Shown: one piece after another, positions 3,660-5,687 of the stretch
Position numbering within the stretch: position 1 is the first letter of the stretch
Layout: every line of letters begins with the position of its first letter
Source of the DNA: Candidatus Methanophagales archaeon
GTDB lineage: Archaea; Halobacteriota; Syntropharchaeia; Alkanophagales; Methanospirareceae
Length of the DNA stretch: 5,687 nt
Direction: 5' to 3'
Assembly (NCBI GenBank): GCA_021161765.1
Contig: JAGGZZ010000134.1
Location: 1-5,687, forward strand
The notes under the pieces: model-generated
What the model was told of the DNA's origin: nothing
The model's database searches: none
Seen by the model: only the letters and a program-made list of their open reading frames with translations
Position numbers and translations under genes: made by a program

Positions 3660-5687
3660 TTATTCCAACTTTATAGCAGGTATCCAATCGTTGTATTCTT
3701 TTCCATTTGCATCAATGAATTCTGTGCAGTTTATCACTCCTCCTGTTACGTCCTTGCTTCTCGCATGGATTATCTGAGGATAAGAGCCTGTTATTATGGT
3801 GTAGTTGTATTTATGCTCCTCCAATAGCATGACATACGGAGCACCACTAACATTATGTAGTGTTATGTTATGGTAATCACCGATGTATCCGTTCCAGGTG
3901 CCGTTTGCTATCAATGTGTCGTTTTCATCATATAACTCAATAGACTCTGTGTGTCCACCGGTTCCAACACACGAATAGGTGTATAATTTGCTAACGTTGA
4001 TATTGCATGAAGGTATAATTGCGCCATTATGTGTTCCCATTATGCTGGGGTAAGGATTTTCGGATGGCTCTGTGTCGAAGATTGGTACTGTTGGCTCTCC
4101 TTTTACCTTTACCAGCCACGCATCAGGATCTCCAGTACCGTACGACATTGTGACTCCTGCAAGGACATAGCCTCTGTCAGTGGTCTGTTGAACAGAAAAA
4201 GCCTCGTCTAACTCATATCCACCAAAGGTCCTGTTCCATAGCTCATTCCCGGCAGAATCTGTTTTTATCAGCCACACATCTCTACCTCCTGCACCATACG
4301 ACTCTGTACCTCCGGTAATGATAAACTCATCAAAAGAAGTTTGAACAACAGAATAACCTGTGTCAAAGTCAGTTCCGCCAAAAGTCTTATTCCATTGCTC
4401 GTTCCCGCTAGAATCTGTTTTTATCAGCCAAAAATCAGAAGAACCAGCGCCATATGACTCGGTGAAACCGGTAAGGATATAGCCACTGTCTGAGGTCTGT
4501 TGTACAGAGAATGCCCAATCCCAGTAGGGACCACCAAATGTCCGGTTCCACAGCTCAGTACCGTTTGAATCTGTTTTTACCAGCCAAAAATCACCATCAC
4601 CAGCGCCATACGAAAATGTACATCCAGTGAGAATATAGCCACCATCCAAAGTTTGTTGACCTGAAGAAGCCCATTCATTATCTGATCCACCAAATGTCTG
4701 GTTCCAGTATTCATCACCGTTTGCATCGACATTCACCAGCCAAAAATCCGTATCACCTGCACCGAAATCAATACCAATGCTGATAAAGCCATCAGCGGTT
4801 TGTTGGACTTCCCATGCCTCACCTCCACCAAAGGTGCTGTTCCATAATTCAGTACCGTTGGAATCGGTCTTCACCAGCCAGAAATAATTCCAATCAAACA
4901 TTCCTGCAAAGATATAGCCGCCATCTGCCGTCTGCTGGATAGAGTATCCCTTATCCATCCCGGGACTGCCAAAGGTTCTGTTCCATAATTCGTTTCCATA
5001 TAGGTCAGTTTTCACCAGCCAAACATCATCCGATCCTGCACCGTACGATGTACCACCCACAAGGATGTAACCGCCGTCTGCGGTTTGCTGGACTGACTGT
5101 GCCTCCTCATAACCGGAACCACCAAAGGTTTTGCTCCAATCGCCTTCTGGAGAAGGAACTCTCACAACTTTGCTTGTTGAGTCCTTTGAACCTACATCAT
5201 TCGTCACCGTTAAATTCACAGTGTAATCGCCTTCTAACACGTAGGAATACGTTATTACCATTCCTGTCGTATTCGTTATGTTCCCATCGCCAAAGTCCCA
5301 TTCATAATTCGTAATGTTTCTATACGGGTCATAGCTTGAAGAGGCATCAAAGATTATTAATTGAGTTGTAAAAGGATTCTTTGGCGTGTAGGTGAACAAC
5401 GCATGGGGCACTGGTTCTTCTCTTGCTACCTTTACCAGCCACGCATCACCGTTACCCGCGCCGTGCGAACTCGTATATCCGGCAAGAATGTAACCTCCAT
5501 CCGTAGTCTGCTGTGCGGCGTACGCCTCATCATGACCTGTACTCCCAAAAGTCTTGTTCCACTGCTCATTTCCGTCAGAATCGGTCTTCACTAACCAGAA
5601 ATCAGCTCCGTCAACCTCGTATGACCGTATCCCTCCGGCAATGATGTAACCGCCGTCCACTGTTCGCTGGACATCATAAGCTTCATC
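3660..5687 (-). CDS. Large secreted beta-propeller/PKD surface protein, C-terminal part
   Basis: This is the last 675 residues of an extracellular, probably cell-surface protein; the N-terminus and any signal peptide lie beyond the right edge. The frame is open to the window edge, and the GTG at 5658-5660 is internal, not a start. Numbering from that Val as 1: residues up to about 79 are the end of one repeat array; 83-168 are a PKD domain with NYEWDFGDG (about 118-126) and GDYTVNLTVTN (about 144-154); 173-519 are seven repeats of the type DEAxSVQQTxDGGYILxG...SYGAGxxDxWLVKTDSxGNELWNxTFGG, best read as one seven-bladed propeller; 521-666 are a C-terminal domain with PYPSIMGTHNG, GTGGHTE and DANGKEYNDWIPAI. 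About nineteen N-x-S/T sequons suggest heavy N-glycosylation. No membrane helix or sorting tail is seen at the C-terminus (ends AIKLE), so any anchor must be N-terminal or non-covalent. The likely role is adhesion, envelope or matrix binding. No enzyme motif is visible. Confidence 0.88.
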   Translation of the reverse strand, partial: DEAYDVQRTVDGGYIIAGGIRSYEVDGADFWLVKTDSDGNEQWNKTFGSTGHDEAYAAQQTTDGGYILAGYTSSHGAGNGDAWLVKVAREEPVPHALFTYTPKNPFTTQLIIFDASSSYDPYRNITNYEWDFGDGNITNTTGMVITYSYVLEGDYTVNLTVTNDVGSKDSTSKVVRVPSPEGDWSKTFGGSGYEEAQSVQQTADGGYILVGGTSYGAGSDDVWLVKTDLYGNELWNRTFGSPGMDKGYSIQQTADGGYIFAGMFDWNYFWLVKTDSNGTELWNSTFGGGEAWEVQQTADGFISIGIDFGAGDTDFWLVNVDANGDEYWNQTFGGSDNEWASSGQQTLDGGYILTGCTFSYGAGDGDFWLVKTDSNGTELWNRTFGGPYWDWAFSVQQTSDSGYILTGFTESYGAGSSDFWLIKTDSSGNEQWNKTFGGTDFDTGYSVVQTSFDEFIITGGTESYGAGGRDVWLIKTDSAGNELWNRTFGGYELDEAFSVQQTTDRGYVLAGVTMSYGTGDPDAWLVKVKGEPTVPIFDTEPSENPYPSIMGTHNGAIIPSCNINVSKLYTYSCVGTGGHTESIELYDENDTLIANGTWNGYIGDYHNITLHNVSGAPYVMLLEEHKYNYTIITGSYPQIIHARSKDVTGGVINCTEFIDANGKEYNDWIPAIKLE
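4104..5144 (-). repeat. Seven coding tandem repeats of about 156 bp (propeller blades)
   Basis: The Trp of the WLVKTD motif falls at residues 214, 261, 307, 359, 411, 463 and 515 (numbered from the Val codon at 5660). The spacings are 47, 46, 52, 52, 52 and 52 residues. Two units, the second and third, are shortened in the stretch that is SYGAG elsewhere. The first unit starts with GDWSKTFGG and the last ends with DAWLVKVKG. The same repeat occurs twice before the PKD domain, with Trp at 22 and 74, again 52 apart. The DNA copies are similar enough to be a substrate for recombination. Confidence 0.85.

Noticed and set aside
3456..3827. Plus-strand open frame of 123 codons after the insertion sequence
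   Set aside because: Its second half is antisense to the surface protein gene, its composition is not protein-like (Ser, Tyr and Cys runs), and no family is recognisable.
5658..5660. GTG as the start of the surface protein gene
   Set aside because: The frame continues to the window edge with the same repeat (DEAYDVQRT), so the codon is an internal Val.
4104..5687. Regularly spaced repeats as a possible CRISPR array
   Set aside because: The period is about 156 bp, the copies are imperfect, and the whole stretch is one open frame with propeller motifs.

Overview
The window looks archaeal, most likely from a methanogen- or ANME-related euryarchaeote (Methanomicrobia-like). The basis is: AT-rich TATA-like boxes 25-30 bp from start codons with little or no leader; a PflA-like radical SAM protein with the DPLPTNC motif that I associate with methanogen proteins; and a large secreted protein with PKD and beta-propeller repeats and many N-x-S/T sequons. 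This placement is inference from gene style. There is no rRNA or other marker gene.

Layout, left to right. (1) Positions 1-91, minus strand: the first 28-30 codons of a sugar-nucleotide transferase, with a clear Shine-Dalgarno site; the gene runs off the left edge. (2) 139-1188, minus: a complete 349-residue Cys-rich radical SAM protein, just upstream of the transferase and on the same strand, so the two may be cotranscribed. (3) About 1238-1702, plus: an AT-rich remnant of a class I SAM-dependent methyltransferase that lacks its SAM-binding N-terminus. (4) 1692-3426: an apparently intact IS4-superfamily element, best matching the IS1634 type, with 16-bp terminal inverted repeats and a 536-539 residue transposase on the minus strand. 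(5) 3427-3659: a short gap holding one doubtful 40-codon ORF and weak terminator signals. (6) 3660 to beyond 5687, minus: the C-terminal 675 residues of a large extracellular protein. These are the end of one propeller, a PKD domain, a complete seven-repeat propeller and a C-terminal beta-rich domain.

The window does not form one pathway. The left pair could belong to a glycan or cofactor locus. The centre is a site of rearrangement, with a beheaded methyltransferase abutting an insertion sequence and no visible target duplication. The right part is a cell-surface gene. I see no convincing new defence or mobile system. The most interesting points are the cysteine arrangement of the radical SAM protein, the regular 52-residue propeller with a sequon at nearly every blade junction, and the inverted repeat that supplies stop codons on both strands.
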